This document shows positions 8,446 through 16,739 of a DNA stretch of 64,000 bases, one piece after another (the first letter of the stretch is position 1; every line of letters starts with the position of its first letter). The notes beneath the pieces were generated by a model. The model saw nothing but the letters and a program-made list of their open reading frames with translations. It was not told the DNA's origin and searched no databases. The position numbers and the translations under genes were made by a program. Source of the stretch: an uncultured Lachnospiraceae bacterium (lineage in GTDB: Bacteria; Bacillota; Clostridia; Lachnospirales; Lachnospiraceae); contig CAJUDY010000009.1 of NCBI GenBank assembly GCA_910584945.1, positions 21,513 to 85,512 on the forward strand, written 5' to 3'.

Positions 8446-8529
8446 CTCAAACCTCAAACTGTAAACCATGAATCAGCCGAGTGCGTATTAAATGCCCACT
8501 ACAGCATCGTAATTTCGTATCTATATCTA
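8446..8529 (-). promoter_or_regulatory. CRISPR leader
   Basis: These 84 bp lie between the csn2 stop and the first (newest) repeat. In the transcribed direction the leader ends with two tandem copies of GTTTGAG directly before the repeat, which itself begins GTTTGAG. Type II-A leaders are known to end in a short anchoring sequence such as ATTTGAG that directs Cas1-Cas2 integration, so these heptamers are the likely anchor. The leader also holds ATACGAAATTAC (8509-8520), identical to part of the plus-strand repeat. I could not identify a convincing promoter in it. Confidence 0.8.
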
Positions 8530-9216
8530 TCATTGCATATTTACCTGAATTTCGCAAGCATCTTTATCAATAATTACTACTTTTGTAAATTTTTTTATCA
8601 TTTCAGGCTGCCTGCTTTCTAGTAACAGTATATAGATCTTATGGTAATGTGCATATTCGAATAGTTTTTCCATCTCATATTCTGTCAAATACGACAGCAA
8701 ATGTACAAACACAAAGCATTTTACTCCCAGCAGTTCATTAGCGACTCTCATGTAATCTACAATCTTTTCAATGAGGCAATTCTGCTCATCGCAAAACTGA
8801 ACTCCTAAAAACTTCAACAGGCCTGATATGTCTATTTTATGATTATAGGTCAGTTCCCAATCTGTATTCTCCATTAATTGCGAGGCATAATTATCTAATG
8901 CAGTAACCACATGGTTACTCTCCAACAATAATTCCGATGAGCATATTTCTCTTTTCAGTACCTCCATAAGTTTTCCCAGCAATTTCCTTTCATTTAGAGA
9001 AATTGCTAACGGATTTACAATACAACACATGTGATCTTTCTTCTTAATAGGCGCTTCATCTTCTGATAAAACAAAATGTACTTCTTCTGTCTGATCATCA
9101 GCAGACAATTCTTTTACCATTTTGCAGAAAACATCCGGGCATTCCACCACCAGGAGATTCGTAGTATTCTCTTCAAACTCAAATGCAAATCTGAAATCCT
9201 GATGTAATAGTCTCAC
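8530..9216 (-). CDS. csn2: CRISPR-associated protein Csn2 (subtype II-A)
   Basis: The 228-residue protein has the size, acidic character and position of Csn2. This toroidal tetramer binds DNA ends and is needed with Cas1, Cas2 and Cas9 to acquire spacers in subtype II-A. The N-terminal RFAFEFEENTTNLLVVE segment and the late KCFVFVHLLSYLT core strand fit the family, which is weakly conserved in sequence. It is the last cas gene, overlapping cas2 by 4 bp (ATGA) and followed directly by the leader. Its presence defines the system as II-A rather than II-C. The assignment rests largely on context plus this weak similarity. Confidence 0.88.
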   Translation of the reverse strand: MRLLHQDFRFAFEFEENTTNLLVVECPDVFCKMVKELSADDQTEEVHFVLSEDEAPIKKKDHMCCIVNPLAISLNERKLLGKLMEVLKREICSSELLLESNHVVTALDNYASQLMENTDWELTYNHKIDISGLLKFLGVQFCDEQNCLIEKIVDYMRVANELLGVKCFVFVHLLSYLTEYEMEKLFEYAHYHKIYILLLESRQPEMIKKFTKVVIIDKDACEIQVNMQ

Positions 9217-9533
9217 AGTATCACCAGCCTTTTATCATTTTGGAGCACTTCAGACTTGTACTCCCCGGTTATCATTTCCATTTTGGAAAATTGTTTTTCT
9301 GTCAAAGTCAATATCTGTACAAGTCCTTCCGGCGGCCTGTTCTTACGAATGCCCTGGGCTACCGCCTCCGAAACTGTGGCATTCAAAGCCAATTTACAAT
9401 AGACGGATTCCTGGAGCATGATAAATCCATTCTTTATCAGATATTTTCGAAATTTTGTATACTCTCTCCGATCCGCCGCAGTCGAGGTCGGAAGATCAAA
9501 GAACACCATGGTTCTCATATATCTATAGCTCAT
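9213..9533 (-). CDS. cas2: CRISPR-associated endoribonuclease-fold protein Cas2
   Basis: The 106-residue protein begins MSYRYMRTMVFFDLPT, the hallmark of type II Cas2, with the conserved Asp at the end of the first strand. It should dimerise and bridge two Cas1 dimers in the spacer integration complex. An ATG two codons upstream is possible, but MSYRYMR is where known relatives begin; neither has a strong SD. The start overlaps the end of cas1 and the stop overlaps csn2, so the cas genes are translated as a tightly packed operon. Confidence 0.93.
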   Translation of the reverse strand: MSYRYMRTMVFFDLPTSTAADRREYTKFRKYLIKNGFIMLQESVYCKLALNATVSEAVAQGIRKNRPPEGLVQILTLTEKQFSKMEMITGEYKSEVLQNDKRLVIL

Positions 9534-10395
9534 TCCCATAAAATCTGATTAAGGAGACATCCTGTTCGTTAATCGCGTCAAATACACTCCTGCAATATAT
9601 TTTGATTGCATTATTCAGGTAATTTTTCTTCCCGTCAATCACAACTTCCCAGTTCAGGATGTCTACCATCTGCATCTTTTCCTCATGTTCAAACTTTTCC
9701 GGTTTTACTCTATAGACCTGCATATCTGCCAGAATCCGAAGCGGTTCCATCAGATCTGATCCAAGATTAAACTGGTTGAACATATTGTCATGAAATAACC
9801 CCAACTGCGTGATATATCCACTGGCTGTGATTTCACGATTGCAGGCGGATAAAAGAAGCCCATACCCGTAGTTCAATGCCGCATTATACGGACAGTCTGC
9901 TGTTCTGGTGAATTTCATGCCAAACAGCGCATTAAAATACACTTTCGCCGCATGACCTTCCCGATTTGTAGAATCTCCTGGTGCAATCTGTTCAATATAT
10001 TCTTCCAGCAGATGGTATTCCTCTTTTCCCAATTTTTTTAAGAATTCCATCTGCTTTCGAATCTTTTCTGTCACAATCTCTGTCCAGACCATCCTCTTAG
10101 TTTCTTCTGTCCATTCAGTCTGTTTTCTTACTTTTGCGCTTGTATCATGACTTCCATAATACGGAATCAACTCAGAGGATGGATTTCTTTTTTCGTCGCA
10201 GAAAATGACTTTGATCTTTCTTCTGGTCAGTTCATTGAGCAGTACGGCAGTCACAGACACTGCCGTAGACTCAATCATCAAAATGGAAATCTCACTCAAA
10301 TGAATACGGGTAATCTCCTGTTGACGCACCACCAGATAGTCCAATTTGTAATCCAGTTTTGCACTTCTGGATATCACGACTGTTCGCCAACTCAT
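9523..10395 (-). CDS. cas1: CRISPR-associated integrase Cas1 (type II)
   Basis: This 290-residue Cas1 starts MSWRTVVISRSAKLDY, characteristic of type II. It inserts new spacers at the leader-proximal repeat as a Cas1-Cas2 complex. The predicted metal-binding residues are E146 (in NREGHAAKVYF), H202 (GLFHDNMFN) and E217 (LGSDLMEP). All are present, so the integrase looks active. Its ATG overlaps the cas9 stop codon (ATGA). Base composition is AT-richer than the flanking housekeeping genes, as across the whole cas block. Confidence 0.97.
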   Translation of the reverse strand: MSWRTVVISRSAKLDYKLDYLVVRQQEITRIHLSEISILMIESTAVSVTAVLLNELTRRKIKVIFCDEKRNPSSELIPYYGSHDTSAKVRKQTEWTEETKRMVWTEIVTEKIRKQMEFLKKLGKEEYHLLEEYIEQIAPGDSTNREGHAAKVYFNALFGMKFTRTADCPYNAALNYGYGLLLSACNREITASGYITQLGLFHDNMFNQFNLGSDLMEPLRILADMQVYRVKPEKFEHEEKMQMVDILNWEVVIDGKKNYLNNAIKIYCRSVFDAINEQDVSLIRFYGNEL

Positions 10396-13300
10396 ATCGT
10401 CAGCAGATCAACCACCTGCTCGTAGATACCTGTTACGGACTGATTAACCAGTTTCACCGAATTACAATTGCTGATAGTTTTTCCAACTTGTATTTTTCCC
10501 GAATTCGCTGACGCTCCGATCAATGTCAAATTTCCCACTGAATATCTTCCTTGGAACAAATGTAAAATCTCTCCCAATACTATACATTGTTCCGACAAAT
10601 TTAACATAATAAATTTTTCTCGCCCCTTCAAAAGAGCCTCTTTGGGATTTGCTGGCCTATACTGATAAATAGTACGATTTAGTTTTTCAAGAAACGCCTC
10701 ATATAATTCCAAATTCGCTTCCTTTGTAATCCCTGCCTCATGTCTTATCTCCAGCAAAACTCTCTTATCTCTTCTTATGGCATTCTCTTCTAAATATTTT
10801 GTTACCTTTTTTAAATATATTATGTGATCTTTGTCCAGACATAGTTGCACAGCTCCTCGCAAATCCAACTGTTTTCCTGTGCTACTTTTTAAATGCATTG
10901 GAAACCCATTAATTACCAAACGTGCATTTTTTTTAATACAAGGAATCAATATCTGAGGATTATTCAAACTATAAAATTCCCTGCAATATTGCAGTAACAA
11001 TTCTGGACATTTATTAAATTCATTCCTTAGATACAACGGAACCATCTCTATCGTTCGTATCTCTCTTCCTTTTTTATCTTCAGACGCAACAAGCATAAAA
11101 TGAGATGGCGTAACCTTTTTATAACCTCCATACTTATCTGGAGCCAGTCCCTTTTTGATTGGAACGAGTCCTTTTGCCTTTTCCTTATCTTTTGGGGCTT
11201 TTACAATATTTTGATCAAACAATCCGCCCTTATTACAAAAAGCATATCGAGTAAACAAAATATCATTTCTCATCAATGTCTCATTGACACATTTTATGCT
11301 TCCATCCTTTCCCCTCTTCCAGACAGGTTTTCCATTTGCCTCCAGGTCAAAATGAAACATCTGATTTAAACTGTATTTTCTCTCCGGGTTGGTCTTTAAC
11401 CATCGCAGAGGATTACTGGTAAATTTTGTATGATAGACATTCCCAACGACAATATTCTGATAAGCGTCTTTCGCGTGATGATAATCATTCAGATCGCGTA
11501 CCTTCACATATTGCAGATGCTCTTTTCTAAAATCCGAAACCGCTTTTGCTTTCACATACACGATCTCCGCATCTTCATATACTCTCTTCAGCAATGTCGC
11601 CACTACTTTGGAAGACTGTCTTGTTTCCACCAGCTGACGATTGATAAAACCTGCCAATTCCTCCTCCGTCAAAGGAGCCGTGCGGGTCAGACGCTCATAC
11701 TTTTTCTCTGAGATCAACCCCTTCTCTTTCAGATATTTCCAGGTTCCCCGCATTTTCTGCTGAATCTCCGGAGATATCATCCCATCACTTTTCCTTGCAT
11801 TCACTCTCCGATCCACTAGTACCAGATTATCTAGACTGTCATCCTTTGTTTTTGATTGAGGATAAATATGGTCCCTGTCCCAGATCGTTGCATTATTTAG
11901 CTGCGACAACTCTATTTTCTTTCCCGTATACATACACTGCCCCAGCTGCGTATAATACAAATATAACTTGATTGCCTTAAAGTCTCCCTCAGAATATTGT
12001 TGAAGCTCTTTCTTCCAGTCCCTGGCCTCATCTTTAATCACCGCGTATGCCTCCATCAATTTATCCTTTCGGGAAATCGTACGCTTTTTCTCTTCCTCTC
12101 CTCTTGCCATCTCTACAAATATTTTCTTTGGTTCATATCCCATCACCTTCTTAAGTTCTTCTACAATCTGAATGGTCTGCCAGACAGCACGTTTTATGGA
12201 AGGGGATGCCACAATATCTTTTATCAAATTCTCATAGGTAACCTCTCCTACATGATAGCCTCCATTTTCTTCATCGATCATCTGGGCAAAGGTATACTGC
12301 TGGCTTAAGAACTGCATCAGATTATTTTGTGTATTCTTAAGTCCCTGCATGATCGTCATACACTCTCCGGTCGTACAGTCAACACCTTCCAGCTCATTCA
12401 GAAATCTTCTGGATAATCTGCCCCACCCCTGAAATTTCAATCGGGATAACGCTCTTAACTGTTCCTCATTTAATGTCTGTCCATAATGCTGTTTGATCAC
12501 TCTGCGAAGCATTTTCTGATCTTCTCCATATAATGTGATCCATAAAATAATATCCTCCGCCATCTGCTGTACCGAATACTTTTCCAATTCTTCACCAAAT
12601 ATCTTTTTCAACACATGATACGAAGACAAAGAGGCTTTGAAGTTTCCGTCGAACCCGGTAAGTTCCTCCTTTTTCACATCATATCCATTTGCTGTCAGAT
12701 AGTCCAAAAGCTTTTTACCCGTAATTAGTTTTTGCTTCTTAAACAGCTTCTGCACAATTTCCTGTTTCAGTTCTACAGGCAGCTTTTCATCCCGAATCTT
12801 TACATTGTTCAATTCATTCAGAACCATAAACTCTGAATAGAGCAAAGAACTTTTCGGCAGTACCGTCTCATGAATCAGATATGTACATTGGTTGGTCATT
12901 CTCCGGATAAATCGCTCTGCTGATTTATCTCTGTCCACTTTTTGATCAAAATTCCACGGGCGGATTACTCCTTGCTCTTTTCGTTCTATCCAACAGTTTT
13001 CTCCAACGGCAGTATTCAATGGTCCCACATAATAAGGGATACGAAATTCAAACAGATCTACAATCTTTTCCCGCGTCGTCTTCCCGCACTCCGGATCTTT
13101 TTTCAGAAGGAACGGCAGATATCTCTCTGCATGATCGAGTATCTTTTCCAATTCCATTTTATTGACCTGATACGGAATCACTCCATTATCTTTATTGACC
13201 TGTAAAGGCAAAAAAGTGCCGTTTTCTATTTCTTCTAAAATACAGACAACTTCCGGCAAATCTGCTGGCATTTTACTGATCAGCTTTTTTAACGTTTTAT

Positions 13301-14444
13301 AAAAAGTCTCCTGATCGCAGCGCTTTATTGTACATTTCTTTCCATTTTTGCGTAACATTCCTATGTAAGCACAATAATTATCATTCGCTGGAGAGGAAAA
13401 ACATGATTTGTAATCTTCCGGACAATATTCACGTATCAATGTTTTCAGCACATATAAATCTTTATGGTGTTTTTCATAAATATTTACTTTAGCCATGCAC
13501 AAATAAGGTTTCCCCTCGTATTCCCCTCCTGTCATAATATCTGCCAGAATGGCCCAGTTATACACCGCATGGAAAATATCCAGAGCCCCCGTTCGCTCCT
13601 GTATCTCTTCCTCCAGTGCCAGACGTGCCTCCTCATATCCTGCTTCTGAAAAGTTGATCTTATTATGGTCGATCTCTTCCAATTCACTGTCTGCAAATAT
13701 CACAGATAAACTGGCTTTCATTCCTGTGATCAGTTTACATATTTCTTTCTTCTGCTTGTCCTTTTTATCAATGTGACATAAAAGCTCCAATCTCCGACAT
13801 TTTTCCATCTTGCCGATTATTTTATCTTTTAAAATCTCCGAAAAATCCTCTTCTGAATCACACTCTAATTCCAGGTCCAACTCATCCATGAGACAATCAC
13901 GAAAGTTCTGAAATGTAGTCTGAAAAGACGTAATATTTTCGATGCTCCCTTGGAAAAGAAAATGTCCCCTGTGCTTCATCAGATGATGCAATGCCAGGTA
14001 CACCAACCGAACATCATACTCCTTCTCCCCACGAATCAAAGCGCTGCGGAGATGATAGATTGTCGGATATTCTCTGTAATAATCTACGTCTGTATAATCT
14101 TTTCCCCCGAACAAGGAATAAATTTGGGGCTCCTTTTTGTCTTCTGCCCAATAGGCGCTGTCATTCAATCTCTGAAAAAATCCCGCGTCAACTTTTTTCA
14201 TTTCTTTTGCAAACAGTTCCTGTAAAAGACGGATTCTCTGCCGTCTTCTCTGGAGTCTTCGACGGCTTGTCCGAAATCCTCTCCGCTCTGCGGCGGTATT
14301 CGCTGCATCAAACAGCCTCACACCCCACAGTGATTTCCCTTTTCTCCTTAAGATATGATATTCCAGATCTGTGACCGCCCATCCCACGGAGTCTGTACCG
14401 ATATCAAGTCCCAAATAATACTCTTTTCCCGCATTTGTATCCAT
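10392..14444 (-). CDS. cas9: CRISPR-associated endonuclease Cas9 (type II-A)
   Basis: This is a full-length 1350-residue Cas9, the RNA-guided nuclease that cuts target DNA with RuvC and HNH domains. RuvC-I is LGLDIGTDSVGW with catalytic D14. An arginine-rich bridge helix follows (near residues 55-75). RuvC-II is IFVEMARG (E778). HNH is WDRDHIYPQS (H859). RuvC-III is YHHAKDAY (H990, D993). All catalytic residues are intact. The C-terminus ends NQSVTGIYEQVVDLL, matching the PAM-interacting end of SpCas9-like proteins. I start it at the ATG of MDTNAGKEYY because AAAGGAG lies 6 nt upstream; an ATG 12 codons earlier lacks an SD. The PAM cannot be predicted. It leads an operon cas9-cas1-cas2-csn2-array. 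Confidence 0.98.
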   Translation of the reverse strand: MDTNAGKEYYLGLDIGTDSVGWAVTDLEYHILRRKGKSLWGVRLFDAANTAAERRGFRTSRRRLQRRRQRIRLLQELFAKEMKKVDAGFFQRLNDSAYWAEDKKEPQIYSLFGGKDYTDVDYYREYPTIYHLRSALIRGEKEYDVRLVYLALHHLMKHRGHFLFQGSIENITSFQTTFQNFRDCLMDELDLELECDSEEDFSEILKDKIIGKMEKCRRLELLCHIDKKDKQKKEICKLITGMKASLSVIFADSELEEIDHNKINFSEAGYEEARLALEEEIQERTGALDIFHAVYNWAILADIMTGGEYEGKPYLCMAKVNIYEKHHKDLYVLKTLIREYCPEDYKSCFSSPANDNYCAYIGMLRKNGKKCTIKRCDQETFYKTLKKLISKMPADLPEVVCILEEIENGTFLPLQVNKDNGVIPYQVNKMELEKILDHAERYLPFLLKKDPECGKTTREKIVDLFEFRIPYYVGPLNTAVGENCWIERKEQGVIRPWNFDQKVDRDKSAERFIRRMTNQCTYLIHETVLPKSSLLYSEFMVLNELNNVKIRDEKLPVELKQEIVQKLFKKQKLITGKKLLDYLTANGYDVKKEELTGFDGNFKASLSSYHVLKKIFGEELEKYSVQQMAEDIILWITLYGEDQKMLRRVIKQHYGQTLNEEQLRALSRLKFQGWGRLSRRFLNELEGVDCTTGECMTIMQGLKNTQNNLMQFLSQQYTFAQMIDEENGGYHVGEVTYENLIKDIVASPSIKRAVWQTIQIVEELKKVMGYEPKKIFVEMARGEEEKKRTISRKDKLMEAYAVIKDEARDWKKELQQYSEGDFKAIKLYLYYTQLGQCMYTGKKIELSQLNNATIWDRDHIYPQSKTKDDSLDNLVLVDRRVNARKSDGMISPEIQQKMRGTWKYLKEKGLISEKKYERLTRTAPLTEEELAGFINRQLVETRQSSKVVATLLKRVYEDAEIVYVKAKAVSDFRKEHLQYVKVRDLNDYHHAKDAYQNIVVGNVYHTKFTSNPLRWLKTNPERKYSLNQMFHFDLEANGKPVWKRGKDGSIKCVNETLMRNDILFTRYAFCNKGGLFDQNIVKAPKDKEKAKGLVPIKKGLAPDKYGGYKKVTPSHFMLVASEDKKGREIRTIEMVPLYLRNEFNKCPELLLQYCREFYSLNNPQILIPCIKKNARLVINGFPMHLKSSTGKQLDLRGAVQLCLDKDHIIYLKKVTKYLEENAIRRDKRVLLEIRHEAGITKEANLELYEAFLEKLNRTIYQYRPANPKEALLKGREKFIMLNLSEQCIVLGEILHLFQGRYSVGNLTLIGASANSGKIQVGKTISNCNSVKLVNQSVTGIYEQVVDLLTI

Positions 14445-14490
14445 ATTTGTCTCCTTTGCTTCTGTGTACTCATTTTTCAAAAATTTTCTA

Positions 14491-14519
14491 TTGACAAAAT
14501 CATTCTTTTCTTTTATAGT
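14491..14519 (+). promoter_or_regulatory. Promoter of the tracrRNA
   Basis: There is a consensus TTGACA (14491-14496), 17-bp spacer and TATAGT (14514-14519) on the plus strand. Transcription would begin near 14526, 11 nt before the anti-repeat. The element lies between the cas9 start and the tracrRNA, so cas9 and tracrRNA are divergently expressed from the same short region. Confidence 0.85.
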
Positions 14520-14525
14520 ATAAAC

Positions 14526-14640
14526 ATCTCGAAGGGTTCACTACCATACGAGATTACACTACAAGTTCAAATAAAAATTTATTCAAATCCTTTTGCTGCA
14601 TTGTGCAGAATCTTTAAGATCTGGAAACAGATCTTTTTTA
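14526..14640 (+). ncRNA. tracrRNA
   Basis: The anti-repeat (14537-14571, TTCACTACCATACGAG...) pairs with the crRNA repeat across nearly its whole length. An upper duplex of more than 25 bp is broken by one G-A change, then comes a bulge (crRNA GA opposite tracr AAGU). A lower stem of six pairs (crRNA GUUUGA with UCAAAU) follows, exactly the geometry Cas9 recognises. Downstream are a small AATAAA/TTTATT stem, a hairpin CTGCA-TTG-TGCAG (14596-14608) and a terminator hairpin AAGATCTG-GAAA-CAGATCTT followed by T4 (14616-14639). It is transcribed opposite to cas9, crRNA and the other cas genes. Ends are predicted from promoter and terminator, not measured. Confidence 0.93.
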
Positions 14641-14696
14641 TTTCCTACATTTTACCAGTTTCTATGTCCAATAATCCCACCTCAACCCTCGAACAT

Positions 14697-15683
14697 CTAT
14701 TTGTAATTCTGACCAATCGCCCACATATGTTTTTTAAACTGCTCCACTACTCGATCCGGACTTTCGATTCTCACTCCATTTCCCAGGGCAAACAACCATC
14801 CGTAAAAATGCTGACTGACATTTACCCGAACCACTATTGCAAACTGATTCTCTCCCTGTGGATAGATGGGAATTTCTTTTCCAAATCGATCGATCATAAC
14901 TCCGATCAACTCATTATTGCACACTAATCTGACGGTCTCTTCTGTTCCTCCAAACATTCCAAACATTTTTTGTGTATAACTGGCAATATCGAATTTGGAA
15001 AATAATTCTCTTCCCTCTCTTGGTACTCTCAGAATCTGTAGTTTTAGCATCTTGTCCACTCGATAATGTTTGATCATCTTCCCCTGAGGATCATAACCTA
15101 CCATATAATAATTCTCATCATCCCAGGTCAATGCCCAGGGACTGATCTCGTAAAACATTCCGTTTTTCCGCAAATGGATTTTTTTTGATATTGTCCATTC
15201 ATAATATTGAAAACGTATTTTCGCATTCTGAGCAATTGCAGTGTGAATCTGATCCACGCTGTAATAAATATTTTCATTTTTTGTCTTAATTCTATTCAGT
15301 ACAAATACCTGCCTCTGGAGCTGCCGCGCTTCTTCTTTGCTGGCCAGCTTCTCTAATTTCCGTATCAATTCTTCTGATTTTTTTCTTGTAATGAATCTCG
15401 CACATTGCACCGCATCCACCAGAAGCTTCAATTCTGGAAACTCAAAATCCCGACTGGAAACATAATATCCAGAAGGCTGCTCTCTTCTGTTCTCAATATC
15501 AATTCCGAATTTTTTCAATATTTCAATATCGTGATACACGCTTTTTCTCTCCGCTGCAATCCCATTTCTTTCCAGCATCGAGACCAGCTCTGTAGTGGTT
15601 ATCGGATGAAACTCATCCGTTTTTTCCAGCAATTCTCTCATCACAAGTAAAATTTTCATCTTCTGCATTCCTGATCTGGCCAT
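14697..15683 (-). CDS. WYL-domain transcriptional regulator (HTH + WYL)
   Basis: The 328-residue protein has an N-terminal winged helix (about residues 8-70, TTTELVSMLERNG...RKSVYHDIEIL). A WYL domain at about 135-225 (IRFQYYEWTI...GYDPQGKMIKHYRVDKM) and a WCX-type C-terminus follow. WYL domains bind nucleic-acid or nucleotide ligands and often regulate defence loci. AGGGGG lies just before the ATG. It is convergent with the tracrRNA, whose terminator ends 57 bp away, and shares the AT-rich composition of the cas block. A role in controlling the CRISPR locus is plausible from position, but it could equally regulate an unrelated target; similar regulators are abundant in Clostridia. Confidence 0.85.
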   Translation of the reverse strand: MARSGMQKMKILLVMRELLEKTDEFHPITTTELVSMLERNGIAAERKSVYHDIEILKKFGIDIENRREQPSGYYVSSRDFEFPELKLLVDAVQCARFITRKKSEELIRKLEKLASKEEARQLQRQVFVLNRIKTKNENIYYSVDQIHTAIAQNAKIRFQYYEWTISKKIHLRKNGMFYEISPWALTWDDENYYMVGYDPQGKMIKHYRVDKMLKLQILRVPREGRELFSKFDIASYTQKMFGMFGGTEETVRLVCNNELIGVMIDRFGKEIPIYPQGENQFAIVVRVNVSQHFYGWLFALGNGVRIESPDRVVEQFKKHMWAIGQNYK

Positions 15684-15703
15684 ATATCCCCCTGTAAATC
15701 GAT

Positions 15704-16426
15704 TCAGTCAAACAACACCTCATCCACCGTCACAAATTCGAATCCCTCTGCTTTCAGAAGGGAGACAATCCGCTCCACGGCCTGTACGGTGCTTTTATAG
15801 CTGTCATGCATGAGTATTATATCATTTTCACCGGCATTTTTCACCACATGATTCACAATGGCATCCACATTTTTCGTGGTCCAGTCCAGGGTATCGATGG
15901 TCCACATGACCGGAATCAGGTCCAGGTTGGACTCCAGTCCCTCGTTCCAGGTGCCAAAGGGCGGGCGCACATACTCGGTGCCCTTCCCTGTCAGTTCCTC
16001 GATCAGACGGCTGGTTTGGTCGATCTCTTCATAAGCCTGCTCTTTTGGAAGGCCAGTGATCTGCACATGATGAAATGTATGGTTGCCGATGAGATGCCCT
16101 TTTTCCGCAATATCTTTGACCACTTCTTCATTTCCTTCGATATTCTGGCCCAGAAGAAAAAAGGTCGCCGGAACCTGCGCTTCCTCCAGGACGCTCAGCA
16201 TTTCTTCCGTATATACCGGATGCGGCCCGTCATCGAAGGTTAAAGCGATCTTTTTTGCCTCCCTCTCTTCCCCTTCTTCTTCCTGTATCGGCTCCTCCGG
16301 CTTCACAGTCTCTACCGCCCTGTCATGTTCTGCTTTTTGGGTCACGAATACGACACAGAAGAAGAATCCCATACACAAAAGTCCGATTCCTCCTAAAAAC
16401 CATCTTTGCCTGTTCCCTCCCGACAT
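15704..16426 (-). CDS. Polysaccharide deacetylase (NodB domain), membrane-anchored
   Basis: The 240-residue protein has one N-terminal membrane helix (WFLGGIGLLCMGFFFCVVF), a glutamate-rich linker, and a NodB/CE4 domain from about residue 60. Motifs TFDDGPH (metal-binding Asp), HTFHH and RPPFGTW are present. It should remove N-acetyl groups from cell-wall glycans outside the membrane, as PdaA or PgdA do. The ATG of MSGGNR has CAGGAG repeats upstream. An in-frame TTG 12 codons earlier lacks an SD and was not used. It is co-directional with the WYL gene 20 bp downstream, so read-through into that gene is possible. Confidence 0.87.
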   Translation of the reverse strand: MSGGNRQRWFLGGIGLLCMGFFFCVVFVTQKAEHDRAVETVKPEEPIQEEEGEEREAKKIALTFDDGPHPVYTEEMLSVLEEAQVPATFFLLGQNIEGNEEVVKDIAEKGHLIGNHTFHHVQITGLPKEQAYEEIDQTSRLIEELTGKGTEYVRPPFGTWNEGLESNLDLIPVMWTIDTLDWTTKNVDAIVNHVVKNAGENDIILMHDSYKSTVQAVERIVSLLKAEGFEFVTVDEVLFD

Positions 16427-16642
16427 CTCCTGCTTTCTCCTGCTATCCGACCGGCTTATCAAAGCTTATGAACAGATGCTTGTTTGATATGACTTTTTTC
16501 ATCCTCCGATTTCTTTTGTGTTTTTTTTAGTTTTATTTATGCTTTTTAGAATTCTTTTAGAAGAGTGACATATTTTAGACACATTTGCCTGATAATATAT
16601 GAATTGTAAGGAAGACATATCCGTATTTCATTCATAACACTT

Positions 16643-16712
16643 GGAGGGCCGTAAAAAGCCCTCCACTCCCTCGAAAAATCAAGGTTTCCGCTGATGCGGG
16701 AGCCTTTTATTT
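16643..16712 (+). terminator. Two adjacent hairpins, the second a plus-strand terminator, in a 313-bp gene-free gap
   Basis: Between the deacetylase and the LysR gene no reading frame is convincing. Two hairpins are present: GGAGGGC/GCCCTCC (16643-16664) and GGTTTCCGC-TGAT-GCGGGAGCC followed by TTTTATTT (16683-16712). The second pairs fully, with two G-U pairs, only when read on the plus strand, where no annotated gene precedes it. It may end a small plus-strand RNA, or serve as a weaker terminator for the LysR gene on the other strand. Confidence 0.45.
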
Positions 16713-16739
16713 CTGCGAATTTACTGTCAAACGAACCTC

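Noticed and set aside
14442..14480. Upstream ATG of cas9 adding 12 residues
   Set aside because: It has no Shine-Dalgarno sequence, whereas the downstream ATG has AAAGGAG at good spacing and gives the usual N-terminus.
16427..16462. TTG start extending the deacetylase by 12 residues
   Set aside because: No SD precedes it, and the ATG downstream has AGGAG repeats before the membrane helix.
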